Shown here piece after piece: positions 1 to 7,709 of a stretch of 64,000 nt of DNA. Source of the DNA: Bacillus glycinifermentans (GTDB lineage: Bacteria > Bacillota > Bacilli > Bacillales > Bacillaceae); contig NZ_LECW02000036.1 in the NCBI RefSeq assembly GCF_001042475.2, forward strand, positions 1-64,000. Direction: 5' to 3'. The position numbers were made by a program, and so were the translations under genes. Numbering within the stretch: position 1 is the first letter of the stretch; each line of letters opens with the position of its first letter. The notes below the pieces were generated by a model. The model was not told where the DNA came from, made no database searches, and saw only the letters and a program-made list of their open reading frames with translations.

Positions 1-230
1 CATTTTAACGGGTCAGTTCACCGCTTAAGCTGAGGGTGTTTTTTTATCATTTAATTTAGAACAAGCACTAATAAACGAAAATCCGGAGGGAAAATATACG
101 GTCTTTTGCCGTGACAGACCATTGAAGCTGAAGAAATCAAAGTGCCGATGACCAACCGTCTAACGGCAATTCAAAAGATGCGCAACCAGTGCTTTTATGT
201 TTATGTAAGAGTATTTTTTAAAAGAGAATT
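1..230. other. Stretch without a confident gene; possible decayed phage coding remnant
   Basis: No intact gene is visible. From about 72 to 165 one frame reads as a plausible peptide (…NENPEGKYTVFCRDRP…). Another frame from about 117 to 227 reads …TIEAEEIKVPMTNRLTAIQ… and ends at a stop just before the next gene. The two look like one coding region broken by a frameshift, but neither piece has a recognisable family, start or ribosome site. Given the lysis genes that follow, a decayed prophage gene is the simplest guess. A short T-run at 41-46 could end transcription entering from the left. Confidence 0.2.
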
Positions 231-266
231 TTGATATTGGTGGAAAAGTATGATATTTTTAACGTT

Positions 267-1097
267 ATGAAAAAATTAACCTACCCACTCATCATCGGAC
301 TATTCATTTTAATAAGCGGCTGTTCTAAAGCTGAGACTTCAGCAAAATCAGCACCAAGCGACAGCTACCATCCTTTCATGATTGCCCACAGGGGAGCTTC
401 GGCATTAGAACCGGAACATACGCTGTTATCCTATGAACGTGCAATCAAAGATAAAGCGGATTACATTGAGATCGATCTTAGGCAAACGAAAGACGGCAAG
501 CTTGTTGCCATACATGATAAGGATGTTGCCAGAACGACAAACGGAAAGGGAAAAGTTCAGGATTTAAAGCTGTCAGAGCTGAAAAAGCTTAATGCCGGAA
601 AGGGGCAGAAAATGCTGACGATCGAAGAAATCATCAAGACATTCGGGAAGTCAGCAAATTATTATATTGAAACGAGAGAAGACGAAAACGGGCACTTGGT
701 CATGGAGAAACAGCTTGTTGATATTCTGGAGAAATATGACTTGATATCTGGAAACAAAGCTGTTGTGGAATCCTTTAGCGAAAAAAGCTTGCGGAAAATC
801 CGATCAATCAATAAAGACATTCCGCTCGCCCGTCTCCTTCGCGATGACGAAGTCAGCCGTTTAACGCCTGATTCGTTAAGAAAAATGAAAACGTACGCTT
901 TCGCAGTCGGACCGAATGCCAAATTGGTCAACGAATCCGTTGTCAACACGATTCATAAGGAAAACCTGCAGATTCATGTGTTTTTTGATGCGGAGAATGA
1001 GAACAGCTTAACAAAGAAAATGCTTCAATTAAAAGTCGATGGTTTGTTTACCAATAATCCAGCTTACACTCGAAAACAATTAGACTCGTCTATGTAG
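267..1097 (+). CDS. Glycerophosphodiester phosphodiesterase, lipoprotein
   Basis: The product (276 aa) should hydrolyse glycerophosphodiesters to glycerol-3-phosphate and an alcohol at the outer face of the membrane. The ATG at 267 is chosen because it gives a clean lipoprotein signal (hydrophobic residues 7-17, lipobox ISGC with Cys19); the upstream start at 231 would bury it. The GDPD signature follows: AHRGAS near residue 40, PEHTLLSYE, then EIDLRQTKDGKLVAIHD, which carries the metal and catalytic residues. The C-terminal VDGLFTNNP is typical of the barrel end. It resembles B. subtilis GlpQ. It stands where PBSX of B. subtilis carries xepA, directly before the lysis genes, so it may be prophage cargo; that is inference. 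A hairpin overlapping the stop ends the transcript. Confidence 0.85.
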   Translation: MKKLTYPLIIGLFILISGCSKAETSAKSAPSDSYHPFMIAHRGASALEPEHTLLSYERAIKDKADYIEIDLRQTKDGKLVAIHDKDVARTTNGKGKVQDLKLSELKKLNAGKGQKMLTIEEIIKTFGKSANYYIETREDENGHLVMEKQLVDILEKYDLISGNKAVVESFSEKSLRKIRSINKDIPLARLLRDDEVSRLTPDSLRKMKTYAFAVGPNAKLVNESVVNTIHKENLQIHVFFDAENENSLTKKMLQLKVDGLFTNNPAYTRKQLDSSM

Positions 1098-1110
1098 ACG
1101 GGTCTTTATT
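1083..1110 (+). terminator. Intrinsic terminator of the phosphodiesterase gene
   Basis: GACTCGTCTA and TAGACGGGTC form a 10-bp stem with one G-U pair and a 2-nt loop, followed by a T-rich tract. The stop codon lies inside the stem. Confidence 0.7.
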
Positions 1111-1149
1111 TTGCCTCGTTCCTGAGGAGGTGGACAGGAGGAATGCAAG

Positions 1150-1419
1150 ATGCCGCAAACGCCGGAATTCGAGGTTATTCAAAAAGAGATGACAGAGCTG
1201 AAAGCCGATCACAAAACGCTCGAACAGCGCGTGACCACGCTGGAAAGGTCGTCTGACCGCCACGATCAGCAGATTATCTCGATGAACGAAAAGCTCAACA
1301 AGATTGAAGAAAATACAACATGGATTAAGCGCAGCATTACAGGCGCGATTATTACGGCGGTCAGCACCGGCATCATCAGCGGGGCCATTGCCGTTTTTTA
1401 TAACCTGTTGCAGAAATAG
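1150..1419 (+). CDS. xhlA: XhlA-type hemolysin/lysis protein of PBSX-like prophage
   Basis: This small protein (89 aa) has a long heptad-patterned N-terminal half (residues about 5-58, acidic and basic with regular hydrophobics, likely coiled coil). One hydrophobic C-terminal segment (about 65-85, [22 protein letters not shown]) should span the membrane. This is the XhlA layout, in which the protein sits in the membrane and works with the holin in host lysis. It has a strong ribosome site (AGGAGG at 1136-1141) and is followed after 14 bases by the holin gene, as in PBSX. The function is taken from the family and context; nothing catalytic is expected. Confidence 0.85.
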   Translation: MPQTPEFEVIQKEMTELKADHKTLEQRVTTLERSSDRHDQQIISMNEKLNKIEENTTWIKRSITGAIITAVSTGIISGAIAVFYNLLQK

Positions 1420-1433
1420 GAGGAAAACGAAAT

Positions 1434-1697
1434 ATGAAAAACTTTGACAAAGGCACAGTGGTTCGCACGGTGCTTCTTTTGATTGCATTGGTAAACCAGA
1501 CGTTGATCATGTTCGGTAAAACGGTATTGCCGATCAGCGAGGACCAGGTCAACACATTGGCAGATGCTTTATATTTAGCAGGTTCCACGGTGTTTACAAT
1601 CGCTACGTCTCTTGTCGCCTGGTATAAAAACAACTATGTCACTGACAAAGGAAAGCTGCAAAAAGAGGTGCTGCAGCAAAAAGGGTTGACGAAATGA
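1434..1697 (+). CDS. xhlB: Phage holin, SPP1/XhlB family
   Basis: The product (87 aa) has two hydrophobic segments, at about residues 9-27 ([20 protein letters not shown]) and about 41-63, and a charged tail ([10 protein letters not shown]), the shape of SPP1-type holins. Holins open the membrane at a set time so that the endolysin reaches the wall. An AGGAGG ribosome site lies at 1419-1424. The gene sits between xhlA and the amidase, the canonical PBSX lysis order. A short G/C hairpin with a T-run (about 1698-1722) follows the stop and may limit read-through into the amidase gene. Confidence 0.85.
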   Translation: MKNFDKGTVVRTVLLLIALVNQTLIMFGKTVLPISEDQVNTLADALYLAGSTVFTIATSLVAWYKNNYVTDKGKLQKEVLQQKGLTK

Positions 1698-1739
1698 GGC
1701 TGCCTGTTGGGCGGCCTTTTTCATTTAGGAGTGGTTTAA

Positions 1740-2594
1740 TTGGTTAAGGTTGTGAAAAACTTTCTGAATGTCAATCAGTACACCCGGCCCGGGCTGAAAT
1801 TGCCGGGCGTGAAAGGCATCGTCATGCATTGGACGGCGACACCCGGGGCATCGGCGCTAGATGAGCGGAATTACTTCAATGGTACTTGCATTGCCGCAGA
1901 ACGCTACGCCTCGGCTCATTATTTCGTCGACCGAAACGAAGTGCAGCAGATCATTCCGGAAAATGAAGTCGCTTACCATGCGCATGACGGAAACCGCTGC
2001 TATGCGACCTTCTTAAAGCCGAATGCCAACACGACGGCAATCGGCGTCGAAATGTGTGTCGAAAAAAACGGAAAAATTCATGGCGACACCGTTCAGAATG
2101 CTGCTGAACTGGTCGCGGATTTGTGCAAGCGCTACGGGCTTTCGACTGACAGCATCGTCCGCCACTATGATGTGACGAACAAAAACTGTCCGGCTCCGTG
2201 GGTAAGCGACTCAAGCCAGCTTACGGCATTCAGAAAAAAAGTCGAGAGCCTCCTGGGGAATCAAATAGCAGCGAAAATAACGGCGGCAACGAGCCAGTCA
2301 AGTAAATCGACAGGGACGATTCTGAATAAAGGCAAGACGTCTTACACGCTGCCGTCCGGTATCTATAAAGTCCAAAGCCCGCTCATGAAAGGAACGGCCG
2401 TCCGAGAGATCCAAGAGGCGCTCGCGGCTCTTTATTTTTATCCGGACAAAGGAGCGGAAAACAACGGAATCGACGGTGATTACGGGCCGAAAACAGCCGA
2501 TGCGGTGAAACGTTTTCAATTGATGAATGGACTGTCTGCTGACGGTATTTACGGACCGAAGACAAAGAAGAAAATTGAATTATTGTTGAAATAA
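1740..2594 (+). CDS. xlyA: N-acetylmuramoyl-L-alanine amidase, phage endolysin
   Basis: The enzyme (284 aa) cleaves the amide bond between N-acetylmuramic acid and L-alanine in peptidoglycan. The N-terminal part (about 20-165) is an Amidase_2 domain with the zinc-ligand motifs MHWTAT (His30) and RHYDVTNKNCPAPW. The C-terminal part (about 210-283) is a peptidoglycan-binding domain (REIQEAL…GIDGDYGPKTADAVKRFQ…GIYGPKT). The start is TTG at 1740, supported by AGGAG at 1728-1732; no ATG is near. There is no signal peptide, as expected for a holin-released endolysin. It most resembles XlyA of PBSX. It is the last recognisable prophage gene; no attachment site was found next to it. Confidence 0.9.
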   Translation: MVKVVKNFLNVNQYTRPGLKLPGVKGIVMHWTATPGASALDERNYFNGTCIAAERYASAHYFVDRNEVQQIIPENEVAYHAHDGNRCYATFLKPNANTTAIGVEMCVEKNGKIHGDTVQNAAELVADLCKRYGLSTDSIVRHYDVTNKNCPAPWVSDSSQLTAFRKKVESLLGNQIAAKITAATSQSSKSTGTILNKGKTSYTLPSGIYKVQSPLMKGTAVREIQEALAALYFYPDKGAENNGIDGDYGPKTADAVKRFQLMNGLSADGIYGPKTKKKIELLLK

Positions 2595-2603
2595 ACTCCA
2601 CTG

Positions 2604-2629
2604 CTCCTGGAAGAATTCCAGGAGTTTTT
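2604..2629 (+). terminator. Terminator after the prophage lysis cassette
   Basis: A perfect 9-bp inverted repeat (CTCCTGGAA / TTCCAGGAG) with a 3-nt loop is followed by TTTTT, ten bases after the amidase stop. Confidence 0.9.
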
Positions 2630-2954
2630 CCATAAATAAACGTGACAAAACATCCATCTTAAAGTAATCGCCGGCATCCATTTTTGTACCGTTTTTCGCC
2701 TTCAGCCGTCTTTATAATTAGTTTTTTTCCAGTGAGTACGCAGCTTTAAATAAAGAAAATGCAACTGAACAGAAAATAAAGAGTAAAACCAACTTGCTGA
2801 AAACAGAAGCATGGTGCTGGTCACTCCCGCATCAATATTCTGCTAATCTCTCAATTTTACCAAATCAGTTCATATTAGAAGGGGTGATTTATTTATGTAT
2901 ATAAAGGGCAAGCCTGGTTTTTTATTTTAGAATTTTCAAAAAACAACTACCACA
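2630..2954. other. Gene-free upstream region of the uronate operon
   Basis: About 325 AT-rich bases lie between the prophage terminator and the gntR operator. I see no ORF worth calling. The promoter of the uronate operon should lie here; a TATAAT near 2713 has no convincing partner, so I do not assign it. The boundary between prophage and host DNA is probably here, but no direct repeat was recognised. Confidence 0.4.
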
Positions 2955-2974
2955 CTACCATACATGTATGGTAG
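2955..2974. promoter_or_regulatory. Perfect 20-bp palindrome, probable GntR operator
   Basis: CTACCATACATGTATGGTAG is its own reverse complement. It lies 24 bases before the gntR start codon, where a bound repressor would block the operon. FadR-type GntR proteins bind short palindromes beside their own genes, so self-regulation is the natural reading. I did not find a second copy by eye. Confidence 0.75.
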
Positions 2975-2998
2975 CATATGGGGGAAGGGAGGTGCATC

Positions 2999-3676
2999 AT
3001 GAATATCACTCAATCAAGCATTCGATCTGCAAGGGATCAGGTTTATTATTGGCTTAAGGAAGATATTATGAAGTTTCGGCTGATTCCGGGGACGCACATT
3101 TCGGAAAAAGAAATTTCTGAGAAGTACGAAGTCAGCAGAACGCCGGTCAGGGAGGCTTTTCTTCAGCTTTCAAAAGAGGGGCTGCTTGAAATCTATCCCC
3201 AAAAAGGAACGCGAGTATCGTTAATTGACCTCGATCTTGTGGAGGAAGCGAGATTTATGAGGGAAAACCTTGAAAAGGCGGTTGCCGAATTAGCGTGCCG
3301 GCATTTCCCGGAGCAAACGATGATCGAGCTTGAGCAAAATGTAAAGATGCAGGAGATGTCGATCGATCAGAAAAATTACGAGAGCCTGTTTGATTTGGAT
3401 GAAGCATTTCACAGCATGATTTTTGAAGGATGCCGCAAAGCGAATATTTGGTCAGCGATACAGCAAATGAACGTTCCGTTTCGGAGAATCCGGTTTTTAA
3501 GACTTGCTGCAGATTTTAACTGGGACACGATTTATGAGCAGCACGCAGCTCTCATCGAAGCGATCAAAGCGCATCAGCCGTCAGAAGCCCGCCGAATTGC
3601 CGAAGAGCATTTAAAGCTTGTTATTGTGGATAAGGAGATGCTGATCGAAGAATTTCCCGGTTATTTCAAAAAGTAA
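2999..3676 (+). CDS. GntR/FadR-family transcriptional regulator of the uronate operon
   Basis: The product (225 aa) has an N-terminal winged helix (about 10-75: ISEKEISEKYEVSRTPVREAFLQLSKEGLLEIYPQKGTRV, the GntR signature). A C-terminal all-helical FCD ligand domain follows (about 85-215), with a spaced Asp/His set (DEAFH, YEQHAAL, AEEHLKL) that in this family binds a metal and a sugar-acid effector. The start is ATG 2999, with GGGAGGTG at 2987-2994; an in-frame ATG at 2978 sits next to the palindrome and has no ribosome site. It is first in the operon and probably represses it until a hexuronate or aldonate appears. It resembles LgoR/UxuR-type regulators; the exact effector is unknown. Confidence 0.85.
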   Translation: MNITQSSIRSARDQVYYWLKEDIMKFRLIPGTHISEKEISEKYEVSRTPVREAFLQLSKEGLLEIYPQKGTRVSLIDLDLVEEARFMRENLEKAVAELACRHFPEQTMIELEQNVKMQEMSIDQKNYESLFDLDEAFHSMIFEGCRKANIWSAIQQMNVPFRRIRFLRLAADFNWDTIYEQHAALIEAIKAHQPSEARRIAEEHLKLVIVDKEMLIEEFPGYFKK

Positions 3677-3689
3677 AGGAGTGATCAGC

Positions 3690-4706
3690 GTGAGAGCCGC
3701 GGTCATGACAAAGCCTTTTTCGATTGTGTTTCAAGATGTTCCCCGACCTGAACCGGCTGATCATGAAGTCCTGGTCAAAGTGAAGGCCGCCGGTATTTGC
3801 GGGAGCGATGTGCATTTTTACGATGGTTCGAATCCTTACGGACGGTATCCGCAAATCTTCGGACACGAGCTGTCAGGCGTCATTGAAAAAACGGGAGCGG
3901 CCGTGACGCAGCGGTCGCCGGGGGAGCGGGTTGCAATCGAGCCGGCCATTCCATGCGGCAGCTGCTATCCTTGCCGAAATGGAAGGACGAATGCCTGTGT
4001 CAACATCGATATGATCGGCTCGGTGCGAAAAGGAGGGTTCGCGGATTTTATCGCTGTCCCTGAAACCCATGTTCATCCGATTCCAGACGATATGGCTTTT
4101 GCAACAGGCGCCTTGTGCGAGCCGTTTGCCATCGGGGCGCAGGCGATCGAGCGGGCAGACGTTCAAGACGGAGAGGCCGTTGTCATCTTGGGAATGGGGC
4201 CGATCGGGTTAACGATATTGGCTCAGATCAAGAAACGGTTTCAGGTGGCTGTGATCGCCGTCGATCCCGTGCGTGAAAGGCTGAAGCTTGCTGAAGCATT
4301 CGGCGCTGACGCCGTCATTCAGCCGGCTGAAGTAAATGCGGAAGAAGCAATTTCGAAACTGACGAATGGAGAAGGAGCCGGAATCGTCATCGAAGCGGCT
4401 GGAGTTCCTGCGACAATCGAACAGTCGATCCGGTTGGCGGCAGCAGGAGGAAAAATTGTGATCGTCGGCTTAACAGGGGAATATGTCACGATTCCGGGGC
4501 TCCTTTTGACGAAGAAAGATATCGACATACATGGTACAAGGCACAGCATCGGTCAATTTCCGGAGGTCATTCGGTTTTTGCACGAGAATTCAAATATCGC
4601 TGAATCTTTCATTACCGAAGTCATGCCATTTACAGAAATCGAAGCGGCGCTGCAAAAAGCGAAAAACTGCCCGGATCAGGTGACAAAAATGATACTATCC
4701 TATTGA
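3690..4706 (+). CDS. Zinc-dependent medium-chain alcohol/polyol dehydrogenase
   Basis: The enzyme (338 aa) oxidises or reduces a sugar alcohol or aldonate with NAD(P). Visible are the catalytic zinc ligands GICGSDVHFYDG and GHELSG, the structural-zinc loop CGSCYPCRNGRTNAC (four Cys), and the Rossmann motif GMGPIGL with an acidic residue after the second strand (IAVDPVRERL), suggesting NAD. GTG 3690 is preferred over GTG 3681 because AAAGGA at 3675-3680 is then properly spaced. It lies 13 bases after gntR and just before uxuA, so a uronate-derived substrate such as L-galactonate, L-gulonate or D-mannonate is likely. Sequence alone does not decide which. A second, broken homologue lies at 6657. 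Confidence 0.8.
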   Translation: MRAAVMTKPFSIVFQDVPRPEPADHEVLVKVKAAGICGSDVHFYDGSNPYGRYPQIFGHELSGVIEKTGAAVTQRSPGERVAIEPAIPCGSCYPCRNGRTNACVNIDMIGSVRKGGFADFIAVPETHVHPIPDDMAFATGALCEPFAIGAQAIERADVQDGEAVVILGMGPIGLTILAQIKKRFQVAVIAVDPVRERLKLAEAFGADAVIQPAEVNAEEAISKLTNGEGAGIVIEAAGVPATIEQSIRLAAAGGKIVIVGLTGEYVTIPGLLLTKKDIDIHGTRHSIGQFPEVIRFLHENSNIAESFITEVMPFTEIEAALQKAKNCPDQVTKMILSY

Positions 4707-4721
4707 ACTGGGGGATCTGTG

Positions 4722-5819
4722 ATGAAAATGGTTTTCAGATGGTATGGAGAAGGCAATGATACCGTTACTCTCGAGCACATCAGGCAAATTCCCGGTGTTG
4801 AAGGAATCGTATGGGCGCTTCATCATCTGCCTGCAGGCGAAGAATGGCCGCTGGAAGACATCATGGAGGTCAAGCGGATTTGCGAAAAGCACGGGTTTCA
4901 CATTGACGTTGTTGAAAGCGTTAACATTCATGAGGATATAAAACTTGGACTGCCATCAAGAGACCTTTACATTGAAAGATACAAACGTACAATTGAAAAC
5001 CTGGCCGAGGCGGGCGTGAAAGTGATCTGCTATAATTTTATGCCCGTATTTGACTGGCTTCGCACCGATTTGTACAAAGAAGCGGAAGACGGTTCGACCG
5101 CTTTGTTTTACGAACACGCAAAAGTCGATCAAATCGACCCTTTTGAACTCGTTGATAAAATCGCAAACAATGTTGAATTTACGATGCCGGGCTGGGAGCC
5201 TGAGCGCCTTGAGCATCTGACAAAGCTTTTTGAAGCATATCAAAACGTAACAGAAGACGATTTGTGGAATCATCTTCACTATTTCTTGGAGCAAATCATA
5301 CCTGCCGCCGCACGTTGCGGGATCAAAATGGCGATTCATCCTGATGATCCGCCGTGGCCGATTTTCGGGCTTCCGCGAATCATCACCTCTGAAGAAAGCA
5401 TCGGCCGGGTGCTCAGGCTTGTGGATCATCCAAGCAACGGCGTCACCCTCTGCAGCGGCTCCTTAGGCGCCAATCCGAAAAACGACATTATCCAAATCAT
5501 CAAAGCGTATCCCGACCGGATTCCGTTTGCACATATCCGCAATGTGAAAGTTTATGATAATCAAGATTTTATCGAAACGTCGCACAGGACGAAGGACGGC
5601 TCTGTTGATATTTGCGGGATCGTCAAAGCCTATCATGAAACCGGCTTTTCCGGATATGTACGTCCGGATCACGGCCGTCACATCTGGAATGAAGCATGCA
5701 GGCCGGGGTACGGGCTGTATGACAGGGCGCTTGGAATCATGTATTTATGGGGCGTTTGGGATTCGTTAGAAATAGAGAAACGGGGGGCTTCACAATGCTT
5801 GAAATCCATCAACAGTTAA
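4722..5819 (+). CDS. uxuA: Mannonate dehydratase
   Basis: UxuA removes water from D-mannonate to give 2-keto-3-deoxygluconate in glucuronate breakdown. The 365-aa product matches the family throughout: the N-terminal [22 protein letters not shown], then [51 protein letters not shown] and RPDHGRHIW. These carry the metal-binding His, Asp and Cys of the TIM barrel. The ATG at 4722 is chosen over the GTG one codon earlier, with GGGGGAT upstream. It overlaps the next gene by 25 bases. Ketodeoxygluconate kinase and aldolase are not in this window and must lie elsewhere. Confidence 0.95.
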   Translation: MKMVFRWYGEGNDTVTLEHIRQIPGVEGIVWALHHLPAGEEWPLEDIMEVKRICEKHGFHIDVVESVNIHEDIKLGLPSRDLYIERYKRTIENLAEAGVKVICYNFMPVFDWLRTDLYKEAEDGSTALFYEHAKVDQIDPFELVDKIANNVEFTMPGWEPERLEHLTKLFEAYQNVTEDDLWNHLHYFLEQIIPAAARCGIKMAIHPDDPPWPIFGLPRIITSEESIGRVLRLVDHPSNGVTLCSGSLGANPKNDIIQIIKAYPDRIPFAHIRNVKVYDNQDFIETSHRTKDGSVDICGIVKAYHETGFSGYVRPDHGRHIWNEACRPGYGLYDRALGIMYLWGVWDSLEIEKRGASQCLKSINS

Positions 5820-6643
5820 AGGGGAAAACGGCGGTTATTACCGGCGGGAGCGGCGTGCTTTGCAGCGCAATGGCGCGGGAGCTCGGCCGCCAGGGCATGA
5901 AGGTGGCCATATTGAACCGGAATGCTGAAAACGGGAAGCTTGTCGCCGCAGACATTCAGAAAGCCGGAGGCGAGGCGATCGCGGTCGAATGCGATGTCCT
6001 CGATCAAAAAAGCGTCGAACGGGCGGAGCATCTTGCAGCACAACGTTTTGGCGGCTGCGACCTCTTGATCAACGGAGCCGGAGGCAACCATCCAAACGGC
6101 ACGACATCGAATGAAACCCTGCATCCCGACCACCTCTTGAATGAAAAAATCACAACGCTTTTTGACCTGCACACAGCCGATGTTCGTTCTGTTTTCAATT
6201 TGAACTTTCTCGGATCTTTCATTCCAACCCAGATATTTACGAAGAAGATGCTGAACAGAAAAGGGGCATCAGTCATCAATATATCCTCAATGAGCGCACA
6301 AGTCCCGATGACGAAAGTTCCTGCATACAGCGCCGCAAAAGCCGGCATCGAAAATTTTACGAAATGGCTTGCCGTCTACTTGGCTGAAACGGGCATCCGC
6401 GTCAACGCGATTGCACCGGGCTTTTTTTTGACAAAGCAAAACGAGCGGCTCCTTCTCGACCAAAACGGCGGATTGACGAAAAGAGCGGAAACCATCATTT
6501 CGCATACTCCGATGAAACGATTTGGCCGGCCCGAGGATTTATTGGGAACGTTGCTGTGGCTGGCGGATGAGGAAATGTCGGGCTTTGTCACCGGCATTAC
6601 GGTACCTGTGGACGGCGGGTTTATGGCCTACTCGGGCGTATAG
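5795..6643 (+). CDS. uxuB: SDR-type D-mannonate oxidoreductase (UxuB/YjmF-like)
   Basis: The product (282 aa) is a short-chain dehydrogenase: cofactor loop [16 protein letters not shown] near residues 13-28, NGAGG, the catalytic Ser in INISSMSA, and Tyr/Lys in YSAAKAG. The C-terminal [10 protein letters not shown] matches the YjmF-like group. It should interconvert D-fructuronate and D-mannonate, supplying the substrate of UxuA, consistent with the two genes overlapping by 25 bases. The ATG at 5795 has GGGGGG at 5782-5787; the longer frame from 5747 has no ribosome site. The function is assigned from family plus operon and is firm only at the SDR level. Confidence 0.8.
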   Translation: MLEIHQQLKGKTAVITGGSGVLCSAMARELGRQGMKVAILNRNAENGKLVAADIQKAGGEAIAVECDVLDQKSVERAEHLAAQRFGGCDLLINGAGGNHPNGTTSNETLHPDHLLNEKITTLFDLHTADVRSVFNLNFLGSFIPTQIFTKKMLNRKGASVINISSMSAQVPMTKVPAYSAAKAGIENFTKWLAVYLAETGIRVNAIAPGFFLTKQNERLLLDQNGGLTKRAETIISHTPMKRFGRPEDLLGTLLWLADEEMSGFVTGITVPVDGGFMAYSGV

Positions 6644-6656
6644 GAGGGGGGAACCG

Positions 6657-7675
6657 ATGAAGCGAATCGTGTGTGAGGAGCCTTATCGCTTCAACATAAC
6701 TGAAATAAAAAAGCCTGAGCCAAAGCCGGGAGAAGCGCTCGTCACCATCAAGCGAATCGGGGTTTGCGGCACTGATTTTCACGCCTATTGCGGAAAACAG
6801 CCGTTCTTTTCGTATCCAAGGGTGCTCGGTCATGAGCTGGCGGGCGAAATCGCCGAGATCCGCGACTCCCGTGGGTTGTTGAAGCCCGGCGATCCGGTGA
6901 CAGTCATTCCTTATTTGGAATGCGGCAATTGCGCCGCTTGCCGCAGCGGCCGCCCCAATTGCTGCATGAACCTTAACGTGCTCGGCGTCCACATTGACGG
7001 GGGAATGCAGGAGTATTTGGCAGTCCCGGCAGACCATTTGCTGAAAACGGAGAATCTGACACACAGTGAAGCGGCTGTCGTCGAGTGTTTAAGCATCGGC
7101 GCCCACGCCGCAGAACGGGCGGATATTCGAAAAGGGGAGACGGTGCTGGTAATTGGAGCGGGGCCGATCGGCCTCGGTGTGATGAAATTTTCCAAATTGA
7201 AGGGGGCGAACGTGATTGCGATGGATCTGCGGGAAGACCGCCTGGCATTCAGCCGGATGTGGGCGGGAGCCGATGAAACCGTCGTTGCGGGTGAAAACGC
7301 GGCCGCAGAAATCAAGCGGTTGACAGCCGGCGATTTTCCCCAGGCGGTTTTGACGCGACAGGCCATGCCGCTTCCATGAACGAGGCTTACAAGTACGCCG
7401 CTTACGGGGGCCGCCTTGTCTATGTCGGGCTTGTCAATGATCGCCTGTCGATTCCGGACCCCGAGTTCCATAAAAGGGAGCTTGCGATTTTGTCCAGCCG
7501 CAATGCTTTGCGTAGCGATTTTGCGGCGGTTATTCGTGCCATTGAAAACGGTGCGGTTGACACAGGACGGTTTATTACAGGACACCTTCCATTCAGCGAA
7601 GTTGCCGGCGGCTTTGAATCAGCGTTTGCACCGGAGGAAAATCCTGTGAAGGTGATAATCAATCTGGCGGATTAA
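6657..7675 (+). pseudogene. Second zinc-dependent dehydrogenase, broken by a 1-base deletion
   Basis: Two adjoining frames together make one normal zinc dehydrogenase of about 339 aa. Frame one (ATG 6657, AGGAGGGGG ribosome site) has GVCGTDFHAYCG, GHELAG, the zinc loop CGNCAACRSGRPNCC and GAGPIGLG. It goes out of phase at the T-run 7348-7351 and stops at 7379. The rest (MNEAYKYAAYGGRLVYVGL… to 7675) is in the next frame. Adding one T restores …AVFDATGHAASMNEAYKY…, the expected family sequence. Everything else is intact, so the lesion is either very recent or an assembly error. It would act beside UxuA/UxuB on a uronate-derived aldonate or polyol; the substrate is not known. Confidence 0.8.
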
Positions 7676-7709
7676 CGTTTCATAAAAAAAGCGGAAAGAG
7701 GGGTTGCCC

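Noticed and set aside
2595..2960. Prophage attachment site at the right end of the PBSX-like region
   Set aside because: No direct repeat, integrase or tRNA is visible here, and the left end is outside the window, so no pair can be compared.
6911..7585. Open minus-strand frame opposite the second dehydrogenase
   Set aside because: It spans the frameshift only because it lies opposite a coding region; the product is low-complexity and has no recognisable domain.
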